Positions 31,597-39,589 of a stretch of DNA of 64,000 bases are shown here, piece after piece. The notes beneath the pieces are model-generated. The model had not been told where the DNA came from. It was given only the letters and a program-made list of their open reading frames with translations, and searched no databases. The translations under genes were made by a program, and so were the position numbers. Origin of the DNA: Sphingomicrobium nitratireducens (lineage in GTDB: Bacteria; Pseudomonadota; Alphaproteobacteria; Sphingomonadales; Sphingomonadaceae); NCBI RefSeq assembly GCF_026157035.1, contig NZ_JANJZA010000001.1, positions 165,001-229,000 on the forward strand, written 5' to 3'. Every line of letters begins with the position of its first letter. The first letter of the stretch is position 1.

Positions 31597-32493
31597 ATGC
31601 CGAATCCGACCCGCCTGCTGGCGCTGCTCGCCGCCGCGTTCCTCGTCCTTGCCGCGCCCGCGCGCGCATACTGGGAATATGGTCACGAGACCGTCGCCGA
31701 GATCGCCTGGGCGACAATCCAGCCCGAAACGCGCGCCGAGCTTGCGCGCCTGATGAAGCGCGACGGGCTGCTCGAAACCCCGACCTGCAGCGCCTCGACG
31801 CTTGAGGAAGCCTCGGTCTGGCCCGATTGCGTCAAGCCGCTCGGCGACCGCTATGCCTACGCCTATTCGTGGCACTATCAGAATGTCGAAATCTGCGCGC
31901 CGTTCGACCTCGCAGCCCCCTGCAAGGACGGCAATTGCGTCGCCGCGCAGATCGAGCGCAACGCCCGCCTGCTCGCCGATCGCGACCTGCCCGACCGCGT
32001 CCGCCTCGAAGCGCTCGCCTTTCTCGTCCACTTCGTCGGCGACCTCCACCAGCCGCTCCACGCGAGCGACCATGGCGACCTTGGCGGCAACCGGGTGGCA
32101 GGCAATTACGGCCTGATCGGCGGGCGCACCAACCTGCACAGCATCTGGGACGGCTATCTCGCCGAACGCGCCATCTCGACCCCGCCGCGCGGCGTCGACG
32201 GGCTGCTGTCGGCGATTGGCGAGGTGGAACAGGAAGCGGTCGAGCCGGTCGATGTCGTCGCGTGGAGCCGCCAGATGTGGGAACAGGCGCGCACGACCGC
32301 CTATCCGAGCCTGCTCGGCCGCGACCCGTGCGAGGAGGTCGACGATGACAATCGTCCGACCTTGAGCGAGGAGGAGGTCCAGCGGCTGATCCCGGTGGCG
32401 CGCCTTAACGTGGCGCGCGGCGGCAAGCGTCTCGCACGCCTCCTCGACGACGCCATCCTCGAAGGCAAGGCGCCCGCCTACCGCCGCTTCTAG
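31597..32493 (+). CDS. Secreted S1/P1-type nuclease
   Basis: 298 residues. A signal peptide ends APARA, then the mature protein begins YWEYGHETVAEIA. Zinc ligands of the S1/P1 family are recognisable: His in YGHE, Asp in WPDCVK, His in YSWHY, the helix FLVHFVGDLHQPLHASDHGD, and NLHSIWD. It is a trinuclear zinc enzyme degrading single-stranded nucleic acid or 3'-nucleotides in the periplasm or outside. The mature N-terminal residue would be Tyr rather than the usual Trp. Its stop overlaps the CPBP gene stop in CTAG. Confidence 0.87.
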   Translation: MPNPTRLLALLAAAFLVLAAPARAYWEYGHETVAEIAWATIQPETRAELARLMKRDGLLETPTCSASTLEEASVWPDCVKPLGDRYAYAYSWHYQNVEICAPFDLAAPCKDGNCVAAQIERNARLLADRDLPDRVRLEALAFLVHFVGDLHQPLHASDHGDLGGNRVAGNYGLIGGRTNLHSIWDGYLAERAISTPPRGVDGLLSAIGEVEQEAVEPVDVVAWSRQMWEQARTTAYPSLLGRDPCEEVDDDNRPTLSEEEVQRLIPVARLNVARGGKRLARLLDDAILEGKAPAYRRF

Positions 32494-33239
32494 GCGAGGA
32501 GCAGCCCGGCGCCCCAGGCGAGGAAGTGCCCGCCCGCATGGGCGAGCATCGCCGCTTCGATCCCGCGCTTCCAGAACAGCCAGCCGAAGAGCGCGCCGGG
32601 AATGGCGTTACCGACCAGAACGGCGGCGACCAGCATCGGCGCGGCGTCGGGCTGGACGCTGTAGAGGAACGGCAGGTGGCCTGCTGCGAACAGCAAGGCC
32701 GCGCCGATAATGGCGATCCAGTAGAAGACCGGACGTATGCCGAGCCGGGTCAGCACCCAGGCGAGGATCGACATGACGCCCCAGCGCAGCAGGATTTCCT
32801 CGGTCATCCCGCCATAGAGCAGGCGTACGAGGAGGTTGGGCCCGGCGGTCCGGGCGACTTCCTCGGAGATGAGGCCCTGCGAGGCGGTAAAGGCGCCGTA
32901 GGCAATCATCACCACCGCCGTCGCGGCCGCGCCGAGCGCGGCGGGCCTTGCGATCGCGGGCAGGACCGGTCCCGGGTTCGCGCGCGCCAGGATCGAGGAG
33001 AGGAGCGGCGCCTCCAGCCCAGCCGCCCGCGCTGCCGGTGTGCCCAGCGCGACCGCCAGTGCGAGCAGGATGGTCGGGTTGACCAGCAGCAGCGCCTTGA
33101 ACAGCGCATCGCTCACCTTGAGCCCCTCGGGCTTGGCGATCGGCGCGGGCATGGTCAGCATCGAGAGGATGCCGAGCAGCCCCAGCGCGAACAGCAATGC
33201 GGCCAGCGCGAAGGGCGAAACCTGCCTGATATCGGTCAT
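32490..33239 (-). CDS. CPBP-family intramembrane metalloprotease
   Basis: 249 residues, about seven or eight hydrophobic segments. Motif 1 EEILLRWG (Glu-Glu...Arg) and motif 2 FAAGHLPF, plus a third His in LAHAGGHFLAW, match the CPBP/Abi family active site. The ATG at 33239 gives a short cytoplasmic start; a longer frame runs into the upstream gene. It is the last gene of the operon that begins with the SPFH protein. Members act as intramembrane proteases (Rce1/CAAX-like); the target here is unknown. Confidence 0.82.
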   Translation of the reverse strand: MTDIRQVSPFALAALLFALGLLGILSMLTMPAPIAKPEGLKVSDALFKALLLVNPTILLALAVALGTPAARAAGLEAPLLSSILARANPGPVLPAIARPAALGAAATAVVMIAYGAFTASQGLISEEVARTAGPNLLVRLLYGGMTEEILLRWGVMSILAWVLTRLGIRPVFYWIAIIGAALLFAAGHLPFLYSVQPDAAPMLVAAVLVGNAIPGALFGWLFWKRGIEAAMLAHAGGHFLAWGAGLLLA

Positions 33240-33484
33240 AGCGTGTCCTCGTCCTTGCCCATGCGCATTTTCCACCCGCCCTTGGTGGTGCGCCAGACGA
33301 TGAAGATGAAGGCGGGCACGACCATCGCGAGGATGGCGATGAAAAGCACCGGGCGCGTCTCGGCAAACAGCCAGGCCGAGCCGAACATGACGACTAGAAA
33401 GGCGATCAGCACCACCCAGCCCTGCCAGGCGCAAGGAAGGCTCGCACCCACCCCATATCGCTTCGCATAGAACCAGTCCGCCAT
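33236..33484 (-). CDS. Small two-helix membrane protein (82 aa), unknown
   Basis: 82 residues with two transmembrane helices (WVVLIAFLVVMFGSAWLF and VLFIAILAMVVPAFIFIVW) and a basic C-terminal tail. The N-terminus WFYAKRYGVGASLPCAWQGW resembles the widespread uncharacterised small proteins with a WF..K.YG.G..P...QGW pattern. Its stop overlaps the CPBP start by four bases and its start overlaps the previous small gene by one base. Its N-terminal pattern is repeated in that neighbour. Function unknown. Confidence 0.75.
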   Translation of the reverse strand: MADWFYAKRYGVGASLPCAWQGWVVLIAFLVVMFGSAWLFAETRPVLFIAILAMVVPAFIFIVWRTTKGGWKMRMGKDEDTL

Positions 33485-33693
33485 CAGCGACGCGTCTTGG
33501 CGATGACCAGCGAGAGAAAGCACAGGACGAGGACGACGCCGACCGCGATCGCCTTGCTCTGCGACTGCGGGAGCAGCAGCTGCTGCACCGCGACGAGGCC
33601 GCCGATCAGCGCGATCGACGCGAACCAGCCGGGGGCCGAAACGGGCCGCACGCCCATCCCGTATTTGCGCTTCTCGAACCAAGGAGCATTCAT
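33484..33693 (-). CDS. Small two-helix membrane protein (69 aa), paralogue-like
   Basis: 69 residues: N-terminal WFEKRKYGMGVRPVSAPGW, then two hydrophobic helices (FASIALIGGLVAVQQLLL and IAVGVVLVLCFLSLVIA). The first segment aligns with the N-terminus of the downstream 82-residue protein (WF..KR.YG.G..P....GW), suggesting duplication. AAGGAG lies just before the ATG. Function unknown. Confidence 0.72.
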   Translation of the reverse strand: MNAPWFEKRKYGMGVRPVSAPGWFASIALIGGLVAVQQLLLPQSQSKAIAVGVVLVLCFLSLVIAKTRR

Positions 33694-33711
33694 GGCCTTT
33701 CCCTCGCGGCC

Positions 33712-33831
33712 TTAGATCACGTAAGCGAAGAACAGCGCCAGCCCGAGCGTCAGGAGGCCGCCATAAATGGCGAACAGCAGGCGCTTCTTTTCGGGCGAGG
33801 CATTCTTCATCAGGTGGTGCATCAACATCAT
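33712..33831 (-). CDS. Tiny single-helix membrane protein (39 aa)
   Basis: A 39-residue frame from ATG at 33831 to TAA at 33712: MMLMHHLMKNASPEKKRLLF then a hydrophobic helix (AIYGGLLTLGLALFFAYVI) to the C-terminus. AGGAGGG sits 5 bases upstream of the start, inside the end of the ribbon-helix-helix gene, so translation coupling is likely. It has the standard shape of a small regulatory membrane protein. No family is recognised. Confidence 0.6.
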   Translation of the reverse strand: MMLMHHLMKNASPEKKRLLFAIYGGLLTLGLALFFAYVI

Positions 33832-33832
33832 C

Positions 33833-34030
33833 TCAACCCTCCTTCCTGGGCCGTCCGCGCTTGACCGGCGGACCCGGGGGATCGAGCTTGATCCCCCGCG
33901 CCTTCAGTGCCTCGCGCAGCAGGATTTCCACCTCGGCATTGGCCGAGCGGAGCTCGGTCGCCGCCAGCCGCTCGACCGCGGCCCACAGGCCGGGATCGAC
34001 GCGGAGTGGAAAGGCCTTGCGCTTGGTCAT
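33833..34030 (-). CDS. Ribbon-helix-helix (Arc/HicB-like) regulator with basic tail
   Basis: 65 residues. KAFPLRVDPGLWAAVERLA and ELRSANAEVEILLREAL are the beta-strand and two helices of an Arc/CopG-type ribbon-helix-helix domain; NAEVE is the typical turn wording. The C-terminus KRGRPRKEG resembles an AT-hook. It is encoded directly downstream of an SPFH gene in one operon. Its stop is two bases from the start of the 39-residue protein. It is the obvious candidate for binding the palindromes at 34969-34998. Confidence 0.82.
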   Translation of the reverse strand: MTKRKAFPLRVDPGLWAAVERLAATELRSANAEVEILLREALKARGIKLDPPGPPVKRGRPRKEG

Positions 34031-34052
34031 CGGCCGCTCGCCTACCGGCGCC

Positions 34053-34955
34053 TCAGTAGAGGCTGCCAGCGTTGACCACGGGCTGGGTGTCGCGCTCGCC
34101 GCACAGGACGACCATCAGGTTCGACACCATCGCCGCGCGGCGCTCGTCGTCAAGTTCGACGACATCCTTTTCGGACAGTTGCGACAACGCCATCTCGACC
34201 ATCCCGACCGCGCCCTCGACGAGGGTCTGGCGGGCCGCGACGACTGCCTGCGCCTGCTGGCGGCGGAGCATCGCGCCGGCGATTTCCTGCGCATAGGCGA
34301 GGTGGGTGAAGCCGCATTCGTCGACGGTGATTCCCGCGACCACGAGCCGCTCGCGCAGTTCCTTCAACAGCTCGACCCCGACTTCCTCGATATGGCCGCG
34401 AAGGGTCACGTCCTGATGCTCGAAGTCGTCATAGGGGTAGCGCGCGCCGATGGTGCGGATCGCTGCCTCAACCTGGACGCGGACGAACTCCTTGTAGTCG
34501 TCGACATCGAAGGTCGCCTGCGCGCTGTCCACCACGCGCCACACGATCTGTGCCGCCATCTCGATCGGGTTGCCGCGCAGGTCGTTCACCTTGATCTTGT
34601 CCGAGATGAAGTTGTGCGCGCGCACCGACAGCTTGTGGCGCATCAGCCAAGGCAATACCCAGCGCAGCCCGTCCTTGCGGTCAGTGCCCTTGTAGCTGCC
34701 GAACAGGGTGATCACCGCGGCCTGGTTGGGCTGCAGCATGTAGAAGCCGGCAGCCGCGAACAGGAACAGGATCGGGGTCACGATGACCGGCGCGACCGTC
34801 ACGAACGACGGCGCGACCGCATCGGTCGCCAGCCGGCTCACCAGCCAGAATTGAAGGACGCCCAGGAGCAGCAGCACCAAAAGCATCGGATAGCCGCTTC
34901 CCGTCGAGGCAGGGCGCTCGTTGCTCGCGTTGAGCATCACGGCATGGTCGGTCAT
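34053..34955 (-). CDS. SPFH/band 7 membrane protein (slipin/flotillin-like)
   Basis: 300 residues. Two hydrophobic segments (about residues 22-42 and 52-72) precede a band 7 domain starting [20 protein letters not shown] and including [19 protein letters not shown] and [26 protein letters not shown] proteins oligomerise on membranes and often partner proteases or organise microdomains. GGAGA precedes the ATG. It is first in an operon with an RHH regulator, three small membrane proteins and a CPBP protease. Function is not known. Confidence 0.85.
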   Translation of the reverse strand: MTDHAVMLNASNERPASTGSGYPMLLVLLLLGVLQFWLVSRLATDAVAPSFVTVAPVIVTPILFLFAAAGFYMLQPNQAAVITLFGSYKGTDRKDGLRWVLPWLMRHKLSVRAHNFISDKIKVNDLRGNPIEMAAQIVWRVVDSAQATFDVDDYKEFVRVQVEAAIRTIGARYPYDDFEHQDVTLRGHIEEVGVELLKELRERLVVAGITVDECGFTHLAYAQEIAGAMLRRQQAQAVVAARQTLVEGAVGMVEMALSQLSEKDVVELDDERRAAMVSNLMVVLCGERDTQPVVNAGSLY

Positions 34956-34968
34956 TTCATGTCTCCTT

Positions 34969-35008
34969 ATCTGATATCAGATTAATATCGTTTCGATACG
35001 GGTGTCAA
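34969..35008 (-). promoter_or_regulatory. Promoter with two operator-like palindromes before the SPFH gene
   Basis: On the minus strand a perfect -35 hexamer TTGACA (35008-35003) is followed by the inverted repeat TATCG-AAA-CGATA (34998-34986) in the spacer. A perfect 14-base palindrome ATCTGATATCAGAT (34982-34969) lies just after the expected -10 region (TATTAA or TAATCT). The Shine-Dalgarno of the SPFH gene follows immediately. This arrangement suggests repression, most simply by the operon's own RHH protein. Confidence 0.6.
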
Positions 35009-35044
35009 CTGGATTCGGACGCGAAACGTCGCTACGGGCGGGTG

Positions 35045-35965
35045 ATGACCGGATGGACCCTGATGATTCACGGCGGCGCGGGATCGATGCGCCGCGGCAA
35101 GCTCGACCCCGCGCAGGAAGAGGCGGCGCGCACCGGGCTCGACGAAGCGCTCTCCGCAGGCGAGGCGATCCTGTCCCAAGGCGGCAGCGCGCTCGACGCG
35201 GTCGAGGCGGCGGCACGCGTGCTCGAAGAAGACCCTGCCTTCAACGCCGGGCGCGGCAGCGTGCTCGCGCATGACGGGCACGTCGAATGCGACGCCGCGA
35301 TCATGGAGGGCGAGAAGCGCCGCGCGGGCGCGGTCGCGGGGCTGCGCACCACGCGCGCCCCGATCACCGCTGCGCGGCGCGTGCTCGAAAACAGCCCGCA
35401 CGTGCTGATGGGGCGCGGCGGGGCGGAGGAATTCGCGCTCGAACAGGGACTCGAACAGGTCCCCAACACCTGGTTCGTCACCCCCGAGCGCCGCCGCCAG
35501 CTCGACGAACTGCTCGCCAGGGGCAGCGAGGCGTTCGATGCCGAAATCAAGTACGGGACGATCGGCGCGGTCGCGGTCGATGAAGCGGGCCATGTCGCCG
35601 CAGCCACCTCGACCGGCGGGCTGACCGCCAAGCGCTGGGGCCGGATCGGCGATTCGCCGCTGATCGGCGCGGGCACCTACGCCGACGACCGCGCGGCCGC
35701 GGTCTCCGCGACGGGTCTGGGCGAAATCTTCATCCGCACGGCCGCTGCACACGAGGTGTGCGCACGCCTTCGCTATTGCGGCGAAGGCTTGCAGCAAACG
35801 CTCGACGCCGTGCTGGCCGAAATTGCCGACATGGGCGGCTCGGGCGGCCTCATCGCGGTACGCCCCGGCGGCGAGGCGGCATGGAGTTTTACCACCCCGG
35901 CCATGTACCGCGCCGCGGTTGGCTCGACGCGCGCGCGTCAGGTCTCCGTGTTCGGCGACGAATAA
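35045..35965 (+). CDS. Isoaspartyl peptidase / L-asparaginase (Ntn hydrolase)
   Basis: 306 residues from ATG at 35045 (a GTG one codon earlier is also possible). MIHGGAGSMRRG and NAGRGSVLAHDGHVECDAAIMEG are typical of the plant-type asparaginase family. The autocleavage site is Gly-Thr in EIKYGTIGAVAVD; Thr172 would be the N-terminal nucleophile of the beta-subunit. It hydrolyses beta-aspartyl dipeptides and asparagine in the cytoplasm. The last 28 bases overlap the convergent acyltransferase gene. Confidence 0.92.
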   Translation: MTGWTLMIHGGAGSMRRGKLDPAQEEAARTGLDEALSAGEAILSQGGSALDAVEAAARVLEEDPAFNAGRGSVLAHDGHVECDAAIMEGEKRRAGAVAGLRTTRAPITAARRVLENSPHVLMGRGGAEEFALEQGLEQVPNTWFVTPERRRQLDELLARGSEAFDAEIKYGTIGAVAVDEAGHVAAATSTGGLTAKRWGRIGDSPLIGAGTYADDRAAAVSATGLGEIFIRTAAAHEVCARLRYCGEGLQQTLDAVLAEIADMGGSGGLIAVRPGGEAAWSFTTPAMYRAAVGSTRARQVSVFGDE

Positions 35966-37080
35966 GGGAGCATTCCCTCGTAATAGCGGGCTTCCTCCCG
36001 CACCGCGGCGCGCTCGCCCTCGAGAAATTTCGCGACGGCCTCCCGAAAGCCCGGATCGGGCAGGAAGTGCACCGAGCGGGTGATCACCGGCTCGTAGCCG
36101 CGCACGACTTTGTGCTCGCCCTGCGCGCCCGCCTGCACCGTCGCGATGCCATGCGCGATCGCCCAGTCGAGCGCGCGGTAATAGCTCAGCTCGAAATGGA
36201 GGAAGGGCCGCTCCTCGATGCAGCCCCAGTAGCGGCCGTAGAGCGTATCCTCGCCCACCACGTTGAGCGCGCCCGCAACGGGAATTCCCGCCTCGTCGCG
36301 TGCGAGGAACAGCAGCAGCCGGTCGCCCAGCGCCTCCACCATCCGCTCGAAGAAATCGCGGGTGAGGTAAGGCCTCCCCCACTTGCGGCTACCCGTGTCC
36401 TGATAAAAGGCCCACATCGCGTCCGCGGCCTGAGCGTCGATCTCGGCGCCGCGCAATGTCTCGACGCTCAGCCCGTCCATCGCCCGCGCGCGTTCCTTGC
36501 GGATCGTCTTGCGGCGGCGGCTGGTGAGTGAGGCGAGGAAGTCGTCGAAGTCGGCGTAGCCGCGGTTCTTCCAGTGGAATTGCAGCCCGTCTCGCACCAA
36601 CCAGCCGCGCGCCCTGGCGGCAGCGACATCCTCGGCTTCGACGAAGTTGAGATGCGCGCCCGACAGGCCGTTCTCGACGGTCACCGTCTCCATCGCGGCG
36701 AGCGTCATCGCCTTGTGCGCGCCCAACAGCCGCGGCCCCGGGCAGGGCGTGAAGGGGATCGCGCCCAACAACTTGGGGTAATAGCGCCCGCCCGCGCGCT
36801 CGAATGCGTCGGCCCAGCCGTGGTCGAACACATATTCGCCCTGGCTGTGGCTCTTGAGATAGGTCGGCACGGCGCCGATTGTCTTGCCGCCTTGCTCGAC
36901 GAGGATCGGCGCGCTCGACCAGCCGGTTCCCTCGCCGACGCTCCCAGAGGTCTCGAGCAGCGCGAGGAAGGCGTGGCTCGCGAACGGATCGCGCGGGCCG
37001 GCAAGCGCGTCCCACTGCGCCGCGTCGATGTCGGCGATGCCCGTCTCGATGCGGGCGCTAGGCGGGTCCTGGTCGGCCAT
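35938..37080 (-). CDS. GNAT/FemAB-like acyltransferase (DUF482 type)
   Basis: 380 residues. Wording such as YLKSHSQGEYVFDHGWADAF, LTSRRRKTIRKERARA and GRYWGCIEERPFLHFELSYY is typical of the bacterial DUF482 proteins, which have a GNAT/FemAB-like fold and are annotated as peptidogalycan biosynthesis; their reaction is not well defined. The ATG at 37080 is inside the GDPD gene (23-base overlap), so it is translationally coupled. It is last in a six-gene minus-strand operon. Confidence 0.8.
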   Translation of the reverse strand: MADQDPPSARIETGIADIDAAQWDALAGPRDPFASHAFLALLETSGSVGEGTGWSSAPILVEQGGKTIGAVPTYLKSHSQGEYVFDHGWADAFERAGGRYYPKLLGAIPFTPCPGPRLLGAHKAMTLAAMETVTVENGLSGAHLNFVEAEDVAAARARGWLVRDGLQFHWKNRGYADFDDFLASLTSRRRKTIRKERARAMDGLSVETLRGAEIDAQAADAMWAFYQDTGSRKWGRPYLTRDFFERMVEALGDRLLLFLARDEAGIPVAGALNVVGEDTLYGRYWGCIEERPFLHFELSYYRALDWAIAHGIATVQAGAQGEHKVVRGYEPVITRSVHFLPDPGFREAVAKFLEGERAAVREEARYYEGMLPYSSPNTET

Positions 37081-37783
37081 CGCCTTCCCATATGGGGGCA
37101 TCGGCGTAGCGTTCCACCTCGGCAAGATCCCCTGGCGAGCGCGCGGTCCAGCTGTAGACCGGCATCTCCTCGCGCAAGCGGTGCACCCAAGGCGCCGACA
37201 GGATGGCGACCTTGGCGGCGAGGAATTGCGGCTTCGCGCGCCGCACCTTGTCCCAGCGCCGCAGCGGGACGTCACGGTCGGACAGGACCAGTCCGCGCCG
37301 GACCTCGGGCGCCGCCTCGCGTACGAAGCGGATGGCGCGCGCCGAAAAACTCATCAGCCCGACCGGCCCGTCATAGCCGGCGATCGCGGCCAGCGTCGCC
37401 GCGGCGATGCGCTCGCCGTTGCGGTGCTCTTCCTTCAGCTCGAGCAGGATCGGGACGCGGCCGCCGACCATGTCGAGCATCGCGGCGAGCGTCGGCACGC
37501 GCTCCTCACCGCCCTTCAGTCGCCAGCGCCCGATCGTGCCGGCGTCGGCCTGTGCCACGCGCATCTTCTCGCCGCACAGGCGCAGCCCGTCGCGGTCGTG
37601 GAACACCATCGGCGTCCCGCATCCGGCAAGCTGGAGATCGCATTCGATCCCCGCGCCGAGCGCGATCGCGGCCTCGAACGCCGCCATGCTGTTTTCGGGA
37701 CGCGTGTCGTCGTGCAGGCCGCGGTGCGCAAAGCCCCACGGCCCGGGATCGAGGGGATCAGTCCCTGATCTTGACGATCGCAT
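37058..37783 (-). CDS. Glycerophosphodiester phosphodiesterase
   Basis: 241 residues, GDPD TIM-barrel. Active-site segments are FAHRGLHDDTRPENSMAAF (His-Arg and Glu-Asn), IECDLQLAGCGTPMVFHD (Glu-x-Asp and catalytic His), and LLELKEE. It cleaves glycerophosphodiesters to sn-glycerol 3-phosphate and an alcohol. There is no signal peptide, so it is cytoplasmic. It overlaps RidA upstream by 26 bases and the acyltransferase downstream by 23. Confidence 0.88.
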   Translation of the reverse strand: MRSSRSGTDPLDPGPWGFAHRGLHDDTRPENSMAAFEAAIALGAGIECDLQLAGCGTPMVFHDRDGLRLCGEKMRVAQADAGTIGRWRLKGGEERVPTLAAMLDMVGGRVPILLELKEEHRNGERIAAATLAAIAGYDGPVGLMSFSARAIRFVREAAPEVRRGLVLSDRDVPLRRWDKVRRAKPQFLAAKVAILSAPWVHRLREEMPVYSWTARSPGDLAEVERYADAPIWEGDGRPGPA

Positions 37784-38219
37784 CGACCTCGACCGCGACG
37801 CCGAGGGGGAGCGTGTTGACGCCGACCGCCGAGCGCGCGTGACGCCCGGCCTCGCCGAACGCCTCGAACATCAGGTCGGACGCGCCATTCACGACCTTGG
37901 GCTGGTCGGTGAAATCATCGGCCGAGTTGACGAAGCCGCCGAGCTTCACCACCCGCTCGACCCGGTCGAGCGAGCCGAGCGCGGCCTTCATCTGCGCGAG
38001 CAGCATGATGCCGCAGCGGCGCGCCGCCGCGATCCCCGCGTCGACGTCGAGATCCTCGCCGAGCGTGCCGGTGATGAGGCTCTTGTCCTCGCGCATCGAG
38101 ATCTGGCCCGAGATATGGAGGAAGCCCCCGGCCTCGACCGCGGGAAGGTAGGAGGCGACCGGCGCGGCGGCCACGGGAAGGGTGATGCCTTTTCCGGCAA
38201 GCTTTTCTTCGATGCTCAT
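37758..38219 (-). CDS. RidA-family protein (YjgF/YER057c/UK114)
   Basis: 153 residues. The RidA fold is seen in FLHISGQISMRED, CGIMLLAQMKAALGSLDRVERVVKLGGFVNSADDF and the C-terminal NTLPLGVAVEVDAIVKI. The subgroup with NTLPLGV lacks the Arg-x-Cys wording of canonical RidA deaminases, so its reaction may differ from 2-aminoacrylate hydrolysis. It lies between an SDR and the GDPD gene in the same operon. Confidence 0.88.
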   Translation of the reverse strand: MSIEEKLAGKGITLPVAAAPVASYLPAVEAGGFLHISGQISMREDKSLITGTLGEDLDVDAGIAAARRCGIMLLAQMKAALGSLDRVERVVKLGGFVNSADDFTDQPKVVNGASDLMFEAFGEAGRHARSAVGVNTLPLGVAVEVDAIVKIRD

Positions 38220-38234
38220 GGCGCGCCTCCTAGC

Positions 38235-38978
38235 CTAGTCGCGGTGGACCGAAAAGCCCGCGAAGCTCTGGCTGGTCGGCATCAGCTCGAGCCGGTTGAT
38301 GTTGAGATGGGCGGGCTGGGTCGCGACCCAGTGAATCGTGTTCGCGATATCCCCGGCCGTCATCGGGTTCATGTCGGCATAAAGTTGTTCGGACGCCTGG
38401 CGATTGCCCTCGGTGCGCACGATCGTGAACTCGGTCTCGACCATGCCCGGCTCGATCGAGGTGACGCGCACGCCGGTGCCGTGCAGGTCCGAGCGCAGCG
38501 AGAGCGAGAACTGGGTGAGGAACGCCTTGGTCGCGCCGTAGACCGCGCCGCCGCGGTAGGGATAGCTGCCCGCGACCGAGGCGAGATTGACGATCGCGCC
38601 CTTGCGCTCGATCAGCGTCGGCAGCAGGTGGCGCGTGATCGCGACCAGCCCGTCCATGTTGGTGCGCATCGCATTCAGCTGCTTGTCGAGATCGGCGTCC
38701 TGGAAATCGGTCATCGGCGGGGCGAGCCCGGCATTGTTGACGAGCAGGTCGATGCCCGCGAACGCGTCCGGAAGCTGCCGCACGATCCGCCCGAGATCCT
38801 CGATGTCGCGCATGTCCGAGACGATCGGCAGGAATTTTTCGCCGAGCTCCTGCGCCAGTGCATCGAGCCGGTCCTTGCGCCGCCCGGTCCCGACCACCTG
38901 CCAGCCGTCGGCGATGAATTTGCGCGCGCATGCCTCGCCGATCCCGGCGGTCGCGCCGGTGATGAATGCGGTCTTCAT
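38235..38978 (-). CDS. Short-chain dehydrogenase, YdfG-like
   Basis: 247 residues. TAFITGATAGIGEACARKF is the Rossmann NADP motif, NNAG is near residue 88, and the catalytic residues are in SVAGSYPYRGGAVYGATKAF (Ser, then Tyr-x3-Lys). The wording NINRLELMPTSQSFAGF near the C-terminus matches YdfG-type enzymes acting on 3-hydroxy acids such as serine or L-allo-threonine. The ATG at 38978 overlaps the stop of the HAD gene by four bases and gives the motif at residue 7. Confidence 0.88.
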   Translation of the reverse strand: MKTAFITGATAGIGEACARKFIADGWQVVGTGRRKDRLDALAQELGEKFLPIVSDMRDIEDLGRIVRQLPDAFAGIDLLVNNAGLAPPMTDFQDADLDKQLNAMRTNMDGLVAITRHLLPTLIERKGAIVNLASVAGSYPYRGGAVYGATKAFLTQFSLSLRSDLHGTGVRVTSIEPGMVETEFTIVRTEGNRQASEQLYADMNPMTAGDIANTIHWVATQPAHLNINRLELMPTSQSFAGFSVHRD

Positions 38979-39589
38979 TGGTCCTCCAGTCTTTCGAGCA
39001 ACCACGGCAGCGCTCGCTCCCAGTGATCGATCCGGGCGTGCGCATGTTCGGCATCGGCGACCGCCGGTGCAAGCCGCGGTTCGGCGACCATGTGCAGCCG
39101 CCAGGTCTCGGGGGCATGGTCCGCCACCGAACGATGGTGGACCGCCAGATCGTCGACGAACGCCGCGCGCGGGGCGCCGTAGCGAGCGATCAGTTCGGCA
39201 GCGGGCGGCCCCTTTCCGCCGCGATTGCACATCACCTCGTGGCGGATGCCGTGCCCGGCGAGTTGCGCCACCCGCCAGGGATGCGCGGCGTCGGGAATAT
39301 TGGTGAGGATGACAATGTCGGCGATCTCGCCGATCCGCCCGAGCGCCTCCAGCGCCCCGGGAACCAGCGTCTGGCGATGCATCTCCTGCTCGAAGAAGTC
39401 GCCGAGGAGCGGCATCACCTCCTCTTTGGGAACGGCATCACCCGACCCATGCCGGGTCATCGATCCGCCGAAGTCGCCGGTCTCGAAGGCGAAGTCGATG
39501 CCCTTGGCTTCGGCCAGCCACGCGTCGAAATGCGCCACCATGTGCAGCAGCACCTCGTCGCAGTCGGTTATGAGGAGCGGGCGGCTCAT
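38975..39589 (-). CDS. HAD-superfamily hydrolase
   Basis: 204 residues. The N-terminal motif LLITDCDEVLL contains the nucleophile Asp followed by Asp two residues on. DIVILTNIPD provides motif 2 Thr. A Lys in NRGGKGPPA and the acidic AAFVDDLAVH complete motifs 3 and 4. Small phosphatase-like, substrate unknown. Both flanking genes overlap it by four bases. Confidence 0.82.
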   Translation of the reverse strand: MSRPLLITDCDEVLLHMVAHFDAWLAEAKGIDFAFETGDFGGSMTRHGSGDAVPKEEVMPLLGDFFEQEMHRQTLVPGALEALGRIGEIADIVILTNIPDAAHPWRVAQLAGHGIRHEVMCNRGGKGPPAAELIARYGAPRAAFVDDLAVHHRSVADHAPETWRLHMVAEPRLAPAVADAEHAHARIDHWERALPWLLERLEDQ

